The translations under genes and the position numbers were made by a program. 64,000 bases of DNA from Palsa-1447 sp964414785. Its GTDB lineage: Bacteria; Verrucomicrobiota; Verrucomicrobiia; Opitutales; Opitutaceae. Numbering within the stretch: position 1 is the stretch's first letter; each line of letters starts with the position of its first letter. Location of the stretch: assembly GCA_964414785.1 (NCBI GenBank), contig CAYPXZ010000014.1, positions 1-64,000 on the forward strand. The letters run 5' to 3'. The notes under the pieces were generated by a model. It had not been told where the DNA came from. It was given only the letters and a program-made list of their open reading frames with translations, and did no database searches. Shown here in pieces: positions 24,483-34,203 of this stretch.

Positions 24483-26927
24483 ATGCCCACCGCCCCACGA
24501 CTCGCACGCGCTTGGCTCGACTCGCTCTCCTCGGGGATCGTCGAATTCGACCGCGACTGGGCCCTGGCGGCGCCCCCGGTCATCGCGCTCTCGGGCGACG
24601 TGGAGGTGAAGAACGTTCGGAAGGCGCCGGACCTGGCCAGCGCCAAGTCGCTGCGGTATTTCCTGAAGGACCCCTCGACGTTCGCCTTCGCGCTGCCGCT
24701 CAAGCGCAGCGGCGGCGTCGACCTCGAAAACGACAGCGTCTACGTCGCGGGGGCGTTCAACGGCTGGCAGGCCGCCGTGGGAAACGACGACTGGAGGCTC
24801 AGGCTCGAGGACCTGGACGGGGAGGAGGTGCTCCTGTGGACGGGGCCGGTCGGAAAGCTGCTCCAGGCAGGCGAGGTCCTCTTCAAGTTCGTGACGGGGG
24901 AGAACCAGTGGCTGCACCCAAGCGACGACGCGCCCAACTGCGTCCGCGACGCCGCGGGCTTCGTCAACCGCTTCATCGACCCCGCGAGGACCGGGGCCCA
25001 CCTGTGGCGCTTCGAGCTCTCGTCCCCGCTCGACCTGGCCGGCGCGTGGAAGGTGACCGCGGGGACCGACGCCGCGGGACACGCCCTGCCGATCGCACCG
25101 GGCGATTTCTTCTTTGAGCTGGGAACGGACCTGCCGCTCGGGGCGATCGTATCGGGGGGCTCTACCGTCTTCCGGATCTTCGCCCCGCGGGCGGAGTCGG
25201 TCGCCCTGCACGCCTGCCACGACCTGGCGGGCAGGGCCGGGGCCGACTCGTTCCCGCTCGCCAGGAGGGGCGACGTGCACGGCGCCTCCGGCGTCTGGGA
25301 GGTGGAGCTCGACCGGAACCTCCATGGCTGGTTCTACTGGTACACGGTTACCGGGGTGGGCGCGGGAGCCCCCTCCGCGCAAGGGACCGAGATCCTGGAC
25401 CCCTACGCCCTTGCGACCGTCGGCCGCGCGGGCCCGGGCATCGTGCTCGACCCGGCCTGGGTGGGACGGGGCGACACGGACTTCAAGACGCCCTCCTGGC
25501 AGGACTTGGTGATCGCGGAGGCCCACGTGCGCGACCTGGTCGCAAAGGCGCCCGTGGGGGCCAGCGGGGCCGAGCGGATGGGTTTCTCGGGGCTGAGGAA
25601 GTGGGTCGAGGACCCGGACTTCTACCTCCACCACCTCGGGGTCAACTGCGTCGAGCTGCAGCCCGTCCAGGAGTTCGATAACAAGACCGACGAGGAATAC
25701 CACTGGGGCTACATGACGAACGCCTACTTCGCGCCCGAGAGCAGCTACTCGCTCGTCCCCGCCGAGGCGTCGGGGGTCCGCGAGCTGCAGGACCTCGTGC
25801 GCGCGTTCCACGCCCGCGGGATGGCCGTCGTCCTCGACGTCGTCTACAACCACGTCGGCGACCCGCCCCACCTCATGGCGATCGACCGGCTCTACTACTT
25901 CGAGCAGGACCCCGCGGGCAACCTGGCCAACTGGAGCGGCTGCGGCAACGACGTGCGCGCGAGCTCGGCGATGTCAAGGAGGCTCATCATCGACAGCTGC
26001 ACGCATCTGATCGAGGCCTACGGCGTCGACGGCTTCCGGTTCGACCTGGCCGAGCTCCTGGGCGTCGACGTCCTGAAGGGGATCGAGGCGGCGCTCAAGG
26101 CGCTCAAGCCCGACGTGATCCTGATCGCCGAGCCGTGGAGCTTCCGCGGCCACATCGCGGGCGCCCTGCGCGACACGGGCTGGGCGTCGTGGAACGACGG
26201 CTACCGCAACTTCCTGAAGGAGTACGTCCGGGGGACGGCCCCCGCAGAGCGCCTGCAGTACTTCCTGCGGGGTTCGCCGTGGTACTTCGCGAAATGGCCC
26301 GCGCAGACCGTCAACTACACCGAATCCCACGACGACCAGACGTGGATCGACTCCATCACCGAGAACCCGGGATCCAACGGCTCGAGCCCGACCCTGAACG
26401 ACGTGAGGCGCACGCACCTGATGGCGTCCCTTCTGTTCATGTCGGTGGGGATACCGATGCTCTCGGCGGGCCAGGACTTCCTGCGCTCCAAGGGCGGCCT
26501 CGGCAACACGTACCTGCGCGGCGACGTCAACGCCCTCGACTACAGGCGCCTGTACCGGTACCTGGGCAGTCACGCCTACTTCGCCGACTGGATCACCTTC
26601 AGGAAGGGCGCGCGGGGCAGGCTCCTGCGGCACTTCACGAGGCCCTCCGAGGGGTTCTTCGAGTTCTTCTCGGGGAAGGGCCCGGCCCTGGCCGTCCTGG
26701 TCAACGCCGACCTCTCGAAGGGCGCGGAGCGCCTGCTCTACGCCGTCAACCCGACGACCGCCGACGTCACGATCCCGATAGGGGAGGTGGCCGCCTCGGG
26801 AATCTGGAGGCAGCTCGCCGACCACGAGAGGTTCCACTCCGCGGCGAGCCGGGCCGCGACGCTTCCGGTGGAGGCGGACCTCTTGGTGCCCGCCCTCGGG
26901 TGCGGACTCTGGGTCTCGGGATCCTGA
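24483..26927 (+). CDS. GH13 alpha-glucan debranching (pullulanase-like) enzyme
   Basis: 814 aa from ATG 24483. Two N-terminal CBM48-like beta domains (VYVAGAFNGWQAA and, near residue 220, TVFRIFAPRAESVALH), then the GH13 barrel with regions I VVLDVVYNHVG, II GFRFDLAELLG (nucleophile Asp), III ILIAEPW (acid/base Glu) and IV VNYTESHDDQ. EYHWGYMTNAYFAPESSYS resembles pullulanases and glycogen-debranching enzymes. No signal peptide, so likely acts on intracellular glycogen or imported maltodextrin. Divergent from the alkylation-repair operon; 137 bp between them hold both promoters. Confidence 0.88.
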   Translation: MPTAPRLARAWLDSLSSGIVEFDRDWALAAPPVIALSGDVEVKNVRKAPDLASAKSLRYFLKDPSTFAFALPLKRSGGVDLENDSVYVAGAFNGWQAAVGNDDWRLRLEDLDGEEVLLWTGPVGKLLQAGEVLFKFVTGENQWLHPSDDAPNCVRDAAGFVNRFIDPARTGAHLWRFELSSPLDLAGAWKVTAGTDAAGHALPIAPGDFFFELGTDLPLGAIVSGGSTVFRIFAPRAESVALHACHDLAGRAGADSFPLARRGDVHGASGVWEVELDRNLHGWFYWYTVTGVGAGAPSAQGTEILDPYALATVGRAGPGIVLDPAWVGRGDTDFKTPSWQDLVIAEAHVRDLVAKAPVGASGAERMGFSGLRKWVEDPDFYLHHLGVNCVELQPVQEFDNKTDEEYHWGYMTNAYFAPESSYSLVPAEASGVRELQDLVRAFHARGMAVVLDVVYNHVGDPPHLMAIDRLYYFEQDPAGNLANWSGCGNDVRASSAMSRRLIIDSCTHLIEAYGVDGFRFDLAELLGVDVLKGIEAALKALKPDVILIAEPWSFRGHIAGALRDTGWASWNDGYRNFLKEYVRGTAPAERLQYFLRGSPWYFAKWPAQTVNYTESHDDQTWIDSITENPGSNGSSPTLNDVRRTHLMASLLFMSVGIPMLSAGQDFLRSKGGLGNTYLRGDVNALDYRRLYRYLGSHAYFADWITFRKGARGRLLRHFTRPSEGFFEFFSGKGPALAVLVNADLSKGAERLLYAVNPTTADVTIPIGEVAASGIWRQLADHERFHSAASRAATLPVEADLLVPALGCGLWVSGS

Positions 26928-26934
26928 TCCTGGC

Positions 26935-28071
26935 CTATTTGGCCGAGAAGCGGTAGATTGTCGTGCTGCGGTAGACCTCGCCCGGGCGCAGGAGCGTCGA
27001 GGGGAAGGACGGCTTGTTGATGGAGTCGGGGTAGTGCTGGGTCTCCAGGCAGAACCCCGCATGGGCGGGGTAGGCCTGGCCGTACTTGCCGACGGTCTTC
27101 CCGTTCATCCCGTTTGCCGTGTAGAGCTGGACGCCCGGCTGGTCCGTCGAGACCTCCAGGGTGCGGCCCGTCGCCGGGTCGTACGCCCGCGCGGCAAGGA
27201 CCAGGTTCTGGCCCCCGCCGTCGATCACGTAGTTGTGGTCGTAGCCGTTCGTCTTGCCGGGGACCTTCTTGATGTCGCGGCCGATGGGCTTTGCCTGCGT
27301 GAAGTCGAGCGGCCCGCCCGCGACCTCCGCGATGACCCCCGACGGGATGAGCCAGTCGTCGCCCGGCGTGTACCGGGACCCCTTGATCTGCAGGACCTGC
27401 GCCTGCACGTCCCCCTTGCAGGCCAGGTTGAAGTAGCTGTGGTTGGTGAGGTTGACGGGCGTCGCCTTGTCGGTCGTGGCCTCGTAGTCGAAGCGGACCT
27501 CGTTCCCGTTGGTGAGCGTGTAGGTCATCTTCACCCGGAGCGTGCCGGGGAAGCCCTCGTCGCCGTCGGGGCTCACGTGGCTGAAGACCACGGAGGGGCC
27601 GTTCGGGCCGTCCACGGCCTCGGCCTGCCACACGATCTTGTCGAAGCCCTTTATCCCGCCGTGCAGCGTGTTGGGTCCGTTGTTGACCGCGAGCGTGTAG
27701 GTCTTCCCGTCGACCGTGAACCTGCCGTTGGCGATCCGGTTCGCGACCCTGCCGACGACGGCCCCGAAGCACGGGCTCTCCGTCAGGTACTGGTGGAGGT
27801 TGTCAAAGCCGAGGACAATGTCGCCCATCCGCCCGGTCCTGTCGGGCACGTGCAGCTCGGTGATCACGGCTCCGTAGGTGATCACCTTGCACACGAGGCC
27901 GTCGGCGTTCGTGAGCGTGTAGAGGTCGACGGGGGTCCCGTCTGGCATTTTTCCGAAGGGGGATTTTGAGATGCTTGCGGACATGGTGAGGGTTGAGATG
28001 AGGAGGGCTGCCAGGGCGGCCGCCCGGCGCAGGGCCTGCCGGCGGGGGGGTTGGGGCGCCGGGGGATTCAC
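26935..28071 (-). CDS. galM: Aldose 1-epimerase, probably exported
   Basis: The mutarotase fold is clear: NGPNTLHGGIKGFDKIVW, NLTNHSYFNLA (catalytic His) and the Glu near the C-terminus in GFCLETQHYPDS. Two starts are possible. GTG 28071 adds RRQALRRAAALAALLISTLT, a good signal peptide, giving 378 aa. ATG 27984 gives a 349-aa cytosolic form. Last gene of the minus-strand amino-sugar operon, 56 bp after the MFS gene under the first choice. It interconverts sugar anomers before uptake or phosphorylation. Confidence 0.9.
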   Translation of the reverse strand: MNPPAPQPPRRQALRRAAALAALLISTLTMSASISKSPFGKMPDGTPVDLYTLTNADGLVCKVITYGAVITELHVPDRTGRMGDIVLGFDNLHQYLTESPCFGAVVGRVANRIANGRFTVDGKTYTLAVNNGPNTLHGGIKGFDKIVWQAEAVDGPNGPSVVFSHVSPDGDEGFPGTLRVKMTYTLTNGNEVRFDYEATTDKATPVNLTNHSYFNLACKGDVQAQVLQIKGSRYTPGDDWLIPSGVIAEVAGGPLDFTQAKPIGRDIKKVPGKTNGYDHNYVIDGGGQNLVLAARAYDPATGRTLEVSTDQPGVQLYTANGMNGKTVGKYGQAYPAHAGFCLETQHYPDSINKPSFPSTLLRPGEVYRSTTIYRFSAK

Positions 28072-28127
28072 GCGCGGATCATTGGGGCAGTTGGCCGCCC
28101 TTTCGATCAAAAACTCCGGCCCCGGAA

Positions 28128-29912
28128 CTACCTGCGCGCGAACAGCTCCTCGATCTCCTCGAGCGTGCGGCCCTTGGTCTCGGGGAGGAAGAACGCAGCC
28201 GTCACGAAGTAGACGACGGTGCACGCGGCAAACGCGAAGAACACGGTCGAGTATCCGTACCGGCCCACCGTCGGGAGGAAGGTCGCCGCGATGCCGGTCG
28301 AGACCGCCTGGTTCACCAGGAGGGCGATACTCATCCCGTTGGAGCGGATCCGCGTCGGCATCAGCTCCGAGAGGGCGAGCCACACGCAGACCCCGGGGCC
28401 CGAGGCGAAGAAGGCCATGAAGGAGAAGGTGAAGAGGGCCGTCAGCCAGCCGTTGCGCTCGCTCGGCACGGGGGTGACGAGCGCGTTCTCGATCCTGAGC
28501 GGCGCCGTGCGCGCCTTCTCCAGGTCTGCGAACGGGTTCGAGAAGAAGGCGACGACCCGGTTCGGCGGGACGCAGCCGTCTCTTGACACGGAGACGGGCG
28601 CCGCGGCCGCATCGTCCGAGCGGACGACGCTCGTCGCCGCCCGGAAGTCGCCGTAGGAATAGATCACGATGAGCGTGGCCGGGCGCTCCGCGATCGCCCG
28701 TCCCGTGTCCCCTGCGGAGCCGAGGAGGCGCGCCGCCGAGGCTCGGTCGAACGGGAGGCTAAGCCTCTGGTCCGGGAGCACGGACGCCTGGACGGCCTCG
28801 CGGCAGTCGACGCGCAGCTTCTCCGTCGACCGGAAGATGAGCCCCACGGCGACGAGGGAGACGATGATCCCGGCGCTCCCCACCGAGAGGAGGAATTTGC
28901 GGCCGCGCCGGTCCACGAGGAGGACGCCGACGATCGTGAGCATGAAGTTGACGAGCGTCAGGATCACGTAGCCCCAGTGGGCCTGGACGTCAGAGAGCCC
29001 CGCCTGCAGGAAGATGTTCGTGTTGTAGCCGATGATCGAGTTGACCCCGGTCGCCTGGTTGCACGCGAGGATGACGCAGGCCAGGACGAACGGGATGACG
29101 TACTTGCGGCTCAGGAGGGACTCGCGGGGGCTGCCGCCGGCGCCGTGGGCGGCCTCGGCCTCTGCGGCCTTTTGCATCTCCTGCATCTCGACCTCGGCCT
29201 CGGCCTCTGAGCGGGACCTGAGGAGCGCCGTGAGGGCCTCCTGCGTCCGCCCCTTGCGGTGCAGCCAACGCGGGGATTCGGAGACGATGAAGCTCCCGAT
29301 GACGAAGAGGATCCCCGGGGGGAGCGAGACCCAGAAGATGCTCCTCCACGCCGTGTCCTTGAAGGCCATGAGCCTCGCGGCGTCTCCCAATTTCGCGACC
29401 TCGGCGACCCTGAAGCTGAAATACATCCCGATCACCGCGGCGACGACGATCCCGAGGGTCAGGAGCCACTGGAAGATGCCGGTCCCCTTGCCGCGGCTCG
29501 ACGCGCCGAGGCACTCGGCGAGGTAGAGCGGGACCACGACGCCGATCAGGCCCGCGCTCACGCCCTGCAGGAGGCGGCCCATGATGAGGTACGCATAGCC
29601 GTGCGAGAGGGCGATGACCGGGATGCTGGCGACGAAGAGGACGCCGCTTGCGATCATGAGCCGCTTGCGGCCCATGCCGTCGGCGAGGACCCCCGCGAAG
29701 AGCGTCGAGACGACGCTCCCGAGGAGCACGGCCGCGACGATGAACGAGAGCTGCCCAGCGTTGAGCCCGGAGGTGGCCTCGAGGTAGGGGAGCGCCCCGG
29801 CGATGATCCCGACATCGACGCCGTAGAGGAGGCCTCCGAGGCCGGCGACGAGGAGCAGGAACAGGTTGTAGCGTTTCTTTGAGGTCGCGGAGTCGGCGTG
29901 GGGTGTGGGCAT
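28128..29912 (-). CDS. Sugar porter (MFS, SP family) with a large extra loop
   Basis: 594 aa from ATG 29912; typical SP porters have about 450-500. Hallmarks present: GLLYGVDVGIIAGALPYL in helix 1, RLLQGVSAGLIGVVVPLYLAE in helices 4-5, SESPRWLHRKGR, the QATGVNSIIGYNTNIF segment of helix 7, and the terminal PETKGRTLEEIEELF. About 125 residues between the ninth and tenth helices (361-485) are extra, soluble-looking and likely periplasmic. Expected role: proton-coupled import of a monosaccharide released by the GH20 enzyme. In an operon with nagB, GH20 and galM. Confidence 0.9.
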   Translation of the reverse strand: MPTPHADSATSKKRYNLFLLLVAGLGGLLYGVDVGIIAGALPYLEATSGLNAGQLSFIVAAVLLGSVVSTLFAGVLADGMGRKRLMIASGVLFVASIPVIALSHGYAYLIMGRLLQGVSAGLIGVVVPLYLAECLGASSRGKGTGIFQWLLTLGIVVAAVIGMYFSFRVAEVAKLGDAARLMAFKDTAWRSIFWVSLPPGILFVIGSFIVSESPRWLHRKGRTQEALTALLRSRSEAEAEVEMQEMQKAAEAEAAHGAGGSPRESLLSRKYVIPFVLACVILACNQATGVNSIIGYNTNIFLQAGLSDVQAHWGYVILTLVNFMLTIVGVLLVDRRGRKFLLSVGSAGIIVSLVAVGLIFRSTEKLRVDCREAVQASVLPDQRLSLPFDRASAARLLGSAGDTGRAIAERPATLIVIYSYGDFRAATSVVRSDDAAAAPVSVSRDGCVPPNRVVAFFSNPFADLEKARTAPLRIENALVTPVPSERNGWLTALFTFSFMAFFASGPGVCVWLALSELMPTRIRSNGMSIALLVNQAVSTGIAATFLPTVGRYGYSTVFFAFAACTVVYFVTAAFFLPETKGRTLEEIEELFARR

Positions 29913-29929
29913 CAGGGGAAGGGGCGAAA

Positions 29930-32068
29930 TCACGGGCCCGCGCGGGCCCCGTCGGCAGGCGCCGCCGCCGAAAGAACGAGGGCGCGCCACTGCGGGTCCG
30001 TGAGGGCGGGCCGCTCGCCCTGCCTGGCCGCGGCGGCCGCGAGGAGCCTGACCGGGGCCACGAGGGGGATCAGGGTCGCGGACCCGTTCGGCTGGGCGGC
30101 GCGGTCAAGGCGGGAGAGGGCCGCGGAAAGCTCCTGCGCCCCGAGGGGCGCCCCCTGGGCCAGGGCCCGGACGGCCTCGGCCCCGACGGCGCACGCCTCG
30201 GCAAGCCCCTTGGCGGGCAGTACCGCCTCGCGCAGCGCGGGGTAGGTCTCCGAGAGGCCCCCGGCGACCTCGCCGGCCGCCGCGCCCCAGCGGGCGAGGC
30301 TTTCCGAGAGGGCCGCCGTACGGGCCCGGTCGATCCCGCCCGGGGCGAAGAGCATCTGGTCCACTGCCGCGGCGAACTCCCTGGAGGCGTCGCTCTCCGG
30401 CTTCGCGGCGTCGGCGAGCCCGACCAGGGGCACCAGCTGGTTGCCCCAGACCTGCAGGCCGCCGCGGTCGTAGTGCTTCACGGGCTCAAGCAGCGAGACG
30501 AGGGTCCTTAGCGAGGAAACCCCGGGGGCGTTCAGGTTGGCCCCGACCAGGTGGCGCAGCATCAGGTCCGCGTTCCGCTCGTGGAGCGAGCCCGCCTCTC
30601 CCAGGCGGGCGCTGACGATCGCGAGCCTGCGGTACATCTCCGGCACGTCGCGGACCGTGGCCTGCGACCAGAGCCGCTCGGCGATCGCGGCCGTCCTCGG
30701 CCAGATGCGCGAGTCGATGGTCTCCGGGGTGACCCACTCGGCCCACATGGTCGCCTCGCCGCCGAGGACGTGCGAGCGCTCGGGGGCGCCGAGCGCCGAC
30801 CCTCCGGGCAGGGGGTCGGCCAGGTAGTGGTCGGAAGCGGGGTAGCAGAGGTCGATGTAGAAGCCGTTGGAGAGAATCCCGTCAAAGCCGAGGCCGGCCG
30901 CGGCCCCGAGCGCCTCGGTGCCGCGCCACGAGTCGATCACGCAGTCGCGCGGGAGCTCGGGGTTCATGATCTCGTCCCAGCCGACGAGCCGCTTGCCGTG
31001 CTTTGCGAGGAGGGCGTCGATCCTCTTGTTGAAGTAGGCGTGGAGCCCCGCGTTGTCCTTGAGGCCGTGCTGGCGGATGAAGGCCTGGATCTCGGGGTTC
31101 GCATTCCACTGGACGCCGTTGTTCTCGTCGCCCCCGATGTGGATGAATCGGTCCGGGAACAGTCCGGCCATCTCGCCAAGGAAGTCCCCCAGGAGGGCAT
31201 ACGTCGCCTCGTCGGTCGGGTCGAGCACCGGGTTGAAGACCCCCCACTGGCGCTCGACGGAGTACGGCCCGGGCAAGCTCGCGATCTCCGGGTGCGAGAC
31301 GACCCAGCTTGTCGCGTGTCCCGGGACATCGAACTCGGGCACGACGCGGATCCCGCGCTGGGCGGCATAGGCGATGATGCCGCGCATCTGCACCTGCGTG
31401 AAGTACTGCCCATCCGACCCCTTTGCGGTCAGCTCCGGGTGCGTGAGGCTCTCGATGCGGAAGCCCTGGTCGTCGGTCAGGTGGAGGTGAAGGACGTTCA
31501 GCTTGACGACCGCCATGGCGTCCAGATTGCGCTCGATGACCTCCGCCGGCTGCCAGTGCCGGGAGACGTCGATCATGAGCCCCCGCCACGGGAACCGGGG
31601 CCTGTCGGTGATCGTGACCAGCGGCAGGAACCAGCCCTCGCGCTCAAGGCGCGGGAGCTGAAGGAGCGTCTCCAGCCCGTGCATCGCGCCGAGCGACGTC
31701 TGGGCCTTCAGCGTCACCTGCCCGGCGCCCACGTCGAGCGTGTAGGATTCGTCCTCGGCGCCCGTAGGGACCGCCTCCCCGGCCGACGCGCGCTCGATCA
31801 CGAGCCTGACCGGCGCCAGGTACCCGCCGGCCGCGACCCGGGACTGCCACCGGGCCTCGGCGCGCGCGACCGCCGCGTCGAGCCGGGCGTCGGACGCGCC
31901 CGACACCGCGACCAGCAGCTTTCCCGCGGCCGGCATCCTGCCCCCCGAGACCCGGACCTCGGCCGGGGCCGGCATGACGTCGAGCGGAAGGGGGGCGCCC
32001 GCCGCGTGCGCCGCAAGGCCTGCCAGCGCGCTAAAGAGGCAGGTCGCGAAGGAATTCTTCCGGGGCAT
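29930..32068 (-). CDS. GH20 beta-N-acetylhexosaminidase, secreted
   Basis: 712 aa from ATG 32068. Signal peptide (FATCLFSALAGLAAHAAG), GH20b domain, then the catalytic barrel with the Asp-Glu pair in FIHIGGDENN, and the substrate-shaping LHLHLTDDQGFRIES and VPEFDVPGHATSW. Releases terminal GlcNAc or GalNAc from chitobiose-type oligosaccharides, acting in the periplasm by substrate-assisted catalysis. The last 230 residues are an uncharacterised helical extension. Overlaps the upstream nagB-PIG-L gene by 38 bp. Confidence 0.93.
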   Translation of the reverse strand: MPRKNSFATCLFSALAGLAAHAAGAPLPLDVMPAPAEVRVSGGRMPAAGKLLVAVSGASDARLDAAVARAEARWQSRVAAGGYLAPVRLVIERASAGEAVPTGAEDESYTLDVGAGQVTLKAQTSLGAMHGLETLLQLPRLEREGWFLPLVTITDRPRFPWRGLMIDVSRHWQPAEVIERNLDAMAVVKLNVLHLHLTDDQGFRIESLTHPELTAKGSDGQYFTQVQMRGIIAYAAQRGIRVVPEFDVPGHATSWVVSHPEIASLPGPYSVERQWGVFNPVLDPTDEATYALLGDFLGEMAGLFPDRFIHIGGDENNGVQWNANPEIQAFIRQHGLKDNAGLHAYFNKRIDALLAKHGKRLVGWDEIMNPELPRDCVIDSWRGTEALGAAAGLGFDGILSNGFYIDLCYPASDHYLADPLPGGSALGAPERSHVLGGEATMWAEWVTPETIDSRIWPRTAAIAERLWSQATVRDVPEMYRRLAIVSARLGEAGSLHERNADLMLRHLVGANLNAPGVSSLRTLVSLLEPVKHYDRGGLQVWGNQLVPLVGLADAAKPESDASREFAAAVDQMLFAPGGIDRARTAALSESLARWGAAAGEVAGGLSETYPALREAVLPAKGLAEACAVGAEAVRALAQGAPLGAQELSAALSRLDRAAQPNGSATLIPLVAPVRLLAAAAARQGERPALTDPQWRALVLSAAAPADGARAGP

Positions 32069-33998
32069 ATCGTTTGAAGGCTTCGATCGCCTCGTATTCG
32101 GCGAGGCCCAGGGCGTTGTAGGTCTCGGCGAGGCGCCGGCTGCGGTCCTCAGACCTCTGCCAGAATTCCCTGCGGTCGTCACCCAGGAAGAGCGCCATGT
32201 CCTTCTGCGTCTCGTGGCAGAAGATGGCCCTGCGCCGCCGCAGCACCTCCTGGGGGCTAAGCGGCACGGCAAGGTCGATCTCGTCGGCGGACCATTCCGA
32301 CCAGGCCCCCCGGTAGAGGAAGAGCTCGCATTCGCCGACCCACGCCTCGGACGAGAGCTTCGCGAGGGCGTCGCGCAGCGCGTGCAGGCAGAGGCGGTGC
32401 GTCCCGTGGGGGTCGTCGAGGTCCCCGGCCGCGAAGATCAGGTGGGGGCGGATCCCCCCGAGGAGCTCGCGCATGACCGAGCGGTCGCCGTCCCCGAGCT
32501 GGCGCCGGGTGCCTGGGCTCGCGTGGTAGAACGGGAGGTCGAGGAAGTGCAGGCGGCTTGACGACGCCCCGCAGACATGGGCCGCGCCGAGCGCCTCCTG
32601 GCGCCGCACCAGGCCCTTCCAGTGCTGGACTTCCTGGGATTCCGGCAGCGAGCCGGTCTTCTCGAAGTCGGCGCACAGGGCCCGCAGCCGCTCAAGGTCG
32701 GGCTTGCTCGCAAGCCCCGTGTCCCGCACGAAGCGAAGCGCCCGGGCCAGCGCCTCGTCCGAGACGGAGTTGGCTCCCGAGACCTGGTAGGCCACGTGGA
32801 CCTCGTGGTTGTGCTCCACCAGGCGGCACAGGGTTCCCCCCATGCCGATGACGTCGTCGTCCGGGTGCGGAGAAAGGACGAGGATCCTCTTGGGGAAGAT
32901 GCCGGCCGACGTCGCCCTCAAGGGGCGCACGGGGGCGTCGCCCGGGCGCGTGCGCTGGGGGTCCTTGCCGCCGGGCCACCCGGTGATCGTGTGCTGGAGC
33001 TGGTAGAAGCCCGCGAGGTTCACCTCGTAGGCCGAGCCGTGGATGCTGAGCAGGTCCTGCAGGGCCGCCTCGTTGTAGTCGTCGTCGGTCAGCTTGAGCA
33101 CCGCCTTCTTGCGAAGCTGCGAGAGCCAGATGATGGCCCGGCGCGTCATGGCCGGGTCCCACTCGAGGCCCTGGTCGCCGAGCGCCCCGAGGAGCCACGG
33201 CGTGCGGTAGCGGGTGAGGGCCCCCGCGGCGGCCCGGTCGACGACGAAATGGGCCTGGTCGTGCTCCTGGAGGAAGGACGCGGTCACCTGCGGCGTCGCG
33301 GGGCCCTCGATGGCCTCGCGGACGATCTCGGCCTTGTGCTGGCCCCAGGCCATCAGGACGATCCGCCGGGACTCTAGGATCGACCTCACCCCCATGGTGA
33401 TCGCGTACCGGGGCGTGTTCGCCTCCCCGCCGAAGTCCCCAGATGCGTCGCGGCGCGTGAGGGAATCGAGGGTCACGATCCGGGTGCGGGAGCGCTTGGG
33501 GCTGCCGGGTTCGTTGAACCCGATGTGCCCCGTGCGTCCGATCCCCAGGACCTGGAAGTCGATGCCGCCCGCGGCCCTGATCCGCTCCTCGTAGTCGCGG
33601 CAGTGGGCGTCGACCCCCGACAGCGCCACGGACCCGTCCGGGACATTCGTATTGCCCGGTGGGATGTCGACGTGGTCGAACAGGTGGACCTGCATGAAGT
33701 GCCGGTAGCTGCGGGGATTCGCGGGCAGGATGGGGTAGTACTCGTCCAGGTTGAACGTGACGACGTTCGCAAAGCTCAGGCCCTCCTCGCGGTGCATCCT
33801 GACAAGCTCCGCATAGAGGCCGAGCGGCGTGGAGCCCGTCGCGAGCCCGAGCACGGCGGAACGGCCCTCGGCCTGCCTCGAGCGGATGAGCGCCGCGATC
33901 TCGCGGGCCACGGAGCGGGAGGCCTCGCTCGACGTCGGGAACACGGAGAGCGGGACGTGCTCGAATCGGCTGAGGGTTGCGGTCGTGGGGCCTGTCAT
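32031..33998 (-). CDS. nagB: NagB-like domain fused to PIG-L-type deacetylase
   Basis: 655 aa. Residues about 1-275 are a NagB-like (glucosamine-6-phosphate deaminase) domain: LATGSTPLGLYAELVR, FNLDEYYPI and GIGRTGHIGFNEPGS. In E. coli NagB the last motif is GNDGHIAFNEP; here the catalytic Asp is Thr, although His and Glu are kept. Residues about 370-600 are a PIG-L (LmbE) domain with SPHPDDDVIGMGG and DDPHGTHRL as zinc ligands. The fusion joins deacetylation and deamination of an amino sugar in one chain. First gene of the operon, about 66 bp downstream of the shared operator. The PIG-L domain may replace NagA, which is absent here. Confidence 0.9.
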   Translation of the reverse strand: MTGPTTATLSRFEHVPLSVFPTSSEASRSVAREIAALIRSRQAEGRSAVLGLATGSTPLGLYAELVRMHREEGLSFANVVTFNLDEYYPILPANPRSYRHFMQVHLFDHVDIPPGNTNVPDGSVALSGVDAHCRDYEERIRAAGGIDFQVLGIGRTGHIGFNEPGSPKRSRTRIVTLDSLTRRDASGDFGGEANTPRYAITMGVRSILESRRIVLMAWGQHKAEIVREAIEGPATPQVTASFLQEHDQAHFVVDRAAAGALTRYRTPWLLGALGDQGLEWDPAMTRRAIIWLSQLRKKAVLKLTDDDYNEAALQDLLSIHGSAYEVNLAGFYQLQHTITGWPGGKDPQRTRPGDAPVRPLRATSAGIFPKRILVLSPHPDDDVIGMGGTLCRLVEHNHEVHVAYQVSGANSVSDEALARALRFVRDTGLASKPDLERLRALCADFEKTGSLPESQEVQHWKGLVRRQEALGAAHVCGASSSRLHFLDLPFYHASPGTRRQLGDGDRSVMRELLGGIRPHLIFAAGDLDDPHGTHRLCLHALRDALAKLSSEAWVGECELFLYRGAWSEWSADEIDLAVPLSPQEVLRRRRAIFCHETQKDMALFLGDDRREFWQRSEDRSRRLAETYNALGLAEYEAIEAFKRYAPEEFLRDLPL

Positions 33999-34043
33999 TG
34001 GGGGTGGGCTCGGTAAAAGGGCGTGATTCCGGGTCAGCTGAGG

Positions 34044-34097
34044 ATGATATTCCCGTCGATGCCGTTAAAAAATGGCAGAAATGACTATGTTTTTAAC
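34044..34097 (-). promoter_or_regulatory. Shared operator/promoter module, copy 1 (nagB operon)
   Basis: A 34-bp element (34064-34097) starts GTTAAAAAATGGCA and ends ATGTTTTTAAC, with 8-bp inverted arms GTTAAAAA/TTTTTAAC and inner direct repeats AAATGGC and AAATGAC (9-bp period). On the minus strand its TTTTTT arm is followed by 17 nt and then TATCAT (34044-34049), a good -10, placing the arm at -35. nagB starts 46 nt beyond the -10. The copies at 44704 and 48017 agree at 30 of 34 positions in all three. Confidence 0.75.
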
Positions 34098-34203
34098 ATC
34101 GCTGCTACTCGCGGTCCTTGCGCCAGAGCGGAACACCCTTCCCGGCGGCCCAGGAGGGAGCGAGCACTTGACCCTTTTTCACCGATGATCCGGAATCGCC
34201 CCC

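Noticed and set aside
34072..34110. A conserved reading MA-x-[M/L]-TMFLT in all three 34-bp elements, suggesting a short leader peptide
   Set aside because: Copy 2 has a TAA after the second codon, the downstream frames do not agree, and conservation extends into the AT arms outside any frame. Conserved DNA, not peptide, explains it.
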